Assembly (NCBI GenBank): GCA_947589695.1
Contig: CANQBY010000067.1
Location: 1 to 6,914, forward strand
DNA length: 6,914 bases
Origin: an uncultured Bacilli bacterium
Lineage (GTDB): Bacteria; Bacillota_I; Bacilli_A; RF39; UBA660
Direction of reading: 5' to 3'
The position numbers and the translations under genes were made by a program. How positions within the stretch are numbered: position 1 is the stretch's first letter; every line of letters begins with the position of its first letter. Below, piece after piece: positions 6,287 through 6,914 of this stretch. The notes under the pieces are model-generated. The model was given only the letters and a program-made list of their open reading frames with translations, had not been told where the DNA came from and searched no databases.

Positions 6287-6301
6287 GCTTAAAAGTTAAG
6301 C
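6287..6301. promoter_or_regulatory. Small dyad upstream of the DUF1015 gene
   Basis: GCTTAA (6287-6292) and TTAAGC (6296-6301) form a perfect six-base inverted repeat around AAG, 38 bases before the start codon. A TATATT (6281-6276, minus strand) lies just downstream and could be a -10, but no good -35 is spaced from it. The dyad could be an operator. It has no T run on the minus strand, so it is not a terminator of cls there. Confidence 0.25.
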
Positions 6302-6384
6302 CTTATAATTTAATTTTTTTAAATTTTCTAATTCCCATTTTTAACTTAAACTTATTTAGAATTTTTATATACATATAACATTAT

Positions 6385-6914
6385 CTAAAATAATGGAGCA
6401 AATAATCTTAATACTGCTTGCCATAATTTTTTCAAAAACCCTGTCTTAACATCCTTATCTTCTAATTTTTGACATTCCTTAAAAGTATTTTCAAAATCCC
6501 GATAAATATCTTTTAATTCTTTTACTTCCTCCATATAAATTCCATTTTCAAAATGCAAATATAAACTTCTATAATCCATATTAATAGTTCCTACAACTGC
6601 TCTAACATCATCGGCCAAAAAAACTTTCGCATGGACAAAACCATTTGTAAATTTAAAAATTTTTACTCCATTATCATGTAATATCTTAAAAAAAGATACT
6701 GTCTGGGTATAGACTATTTTCTTATCTGGAATTCCTGGCACTACAATTCGTACATCTACTCCTCTTTTAGCAGCTCGACATAATGAATTAACCATATCGG
6801 TATCAATAATTAAATAAGGAGTCATAATATATAAATATTTCTTGGCACTATTAATCATATTTATATAAACATCTTCTCCAATTAAATCTTTATGTAAAGG
6901 AGCAACTCCATACG
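6385..6914 (-). CDS. cls: Cardiolipin synthase, C-terminal part (5' end outside window)
   Basis: The frame is open to the right edge, showing the last 175 residues. The visible part begins at about YGVAPLHKDLIGEDVYINMINS, so the ATG at 6858 is internal and not the start. It contains the second phospholipase-D motif HAKVFLAD (HxKx4D, about 6610-6633), followed by GTINMDYRSLYLHFENG. It also has SAKKYLYIMTPYLIID upstream and ends in RLFAPLF, all typical of bacterial ClsA-type enzymes. The enzyme condenses two phosphatidylglycerol molecules into cardiolipin and glycerol at the cytoplasmic membrane. The first PLD motif and the N-terminal membrane segments would lie beyond 6914. No clear terminator follows; an AT-only dyad TTATATACATATAA lies at 6365-6378. 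Nothing looks broken; the truncation is due to the window. Confidence 0.92.
   Translation of the reverse strand, partial: YGVAPLHKDLIGEDVYINMINSAKKYLYIMTPYLIIDTDMVNSLCRAAKRGVDVRIVVPGIPDKKIVYTQTVSFFKILHDNGVKIFKFTNGFVHAKVFLADDVRAVVGTINMDYRSLYLHFENGIYMEEVKELKDIYRDFENTFKECQKLEDKDVKTGFLKKLWQAVLRLFAPLF

Noticed and set aside
6856..6858. ATG at 6858 as the start of a 157-residue PLD protein
   Set aside because: The frame stays open to the window edge and the upstream residues (GVAPLHKDLIGEDVYIN) are typical cardiolipin synthase sequence, so this Met is internal.
1405..6914. DGR template repeat or reverse transcriptase inside this window
   Set aside because: I found no AAC-rich near-copy of 1-81, and no reading frame resembles a reverse transcriptase; if present they must lie left of position 1.

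Overview
The window comes from an AT-rich, low-GC Gram-positive-type genome. Most of it looks like about 25-30% GC by eye, except the first gene. Strong AGGAGG-type ribosome binding sites, a Firmicutes-style cardiolipin synthase C-terminus, a DUF1015 protein and a release-factor-2 gene with programmed frameshifting all fit Bacillota. The surface protein at the left edge resembles a family I associate with uncultured gut Bacilli of the RF39/Mollicutes-neighbour kind; that assignment is inference. UGA is a stop codon here, because RF2 is present and UGA ends one gene, so this is not a Mycoplasma-type code-4 genome.

Layout. Positions 1-1404 (minus) hold a membrane-anchored surface protein whose 3' end lies outside the window. 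Its last 81 visible bases are sharply GC-rich and A-poor on the coding strand. They encode a segment that reads like the variable region of a diversity-generating retroelement (DGR) target. Divergently transcribed from it (1576-2441, plus) are two tandem paralogous regulators, each an N-terminal Cro/C1 helix-turn-helix plus a C-terminal four-cysteine zinc ribbon. The 171-bp divergent spacer has a promoter for each side and a 9-bp perfect dyad.

A bidirectional hairpin terminator separates the regulators from a minus-strand block. In transcription order this holds a cardiolipin synthase C-terminal part (6385-6914, truncated by the window), a DUF1015 protein (4996-6249), an AAA_14/DUF4143 ATPase (3544-4827) and prfB (2460-3531). 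The ATPase has its own good promoter. Three tandem 23-bp repeats sit just upstream of that promoter, and prfB follows the ATPase after a 12-nt gap. The annotated prfB start must be read through a +1 frameshift at CTT-TGA.

How the parts fit. The right-hand genes are mostly housekeeping (membrane lipid, translation termination) with an accessory ATPase inserted before prfB. The left end is accessory. The best hypothesis is a DGR locus whose target gene is here, whose template repeat and reverse transcriptase would lie just left of position 1, and whose expression may be controlled by the divergent HTH-zinc-ribbon pair. No reverse transcriptase or template repeat is visible in this window. No gene-free stretch exceeds 171 bases, and I saw no tRNA, rRNA, CRISPR array or insertion sequence.
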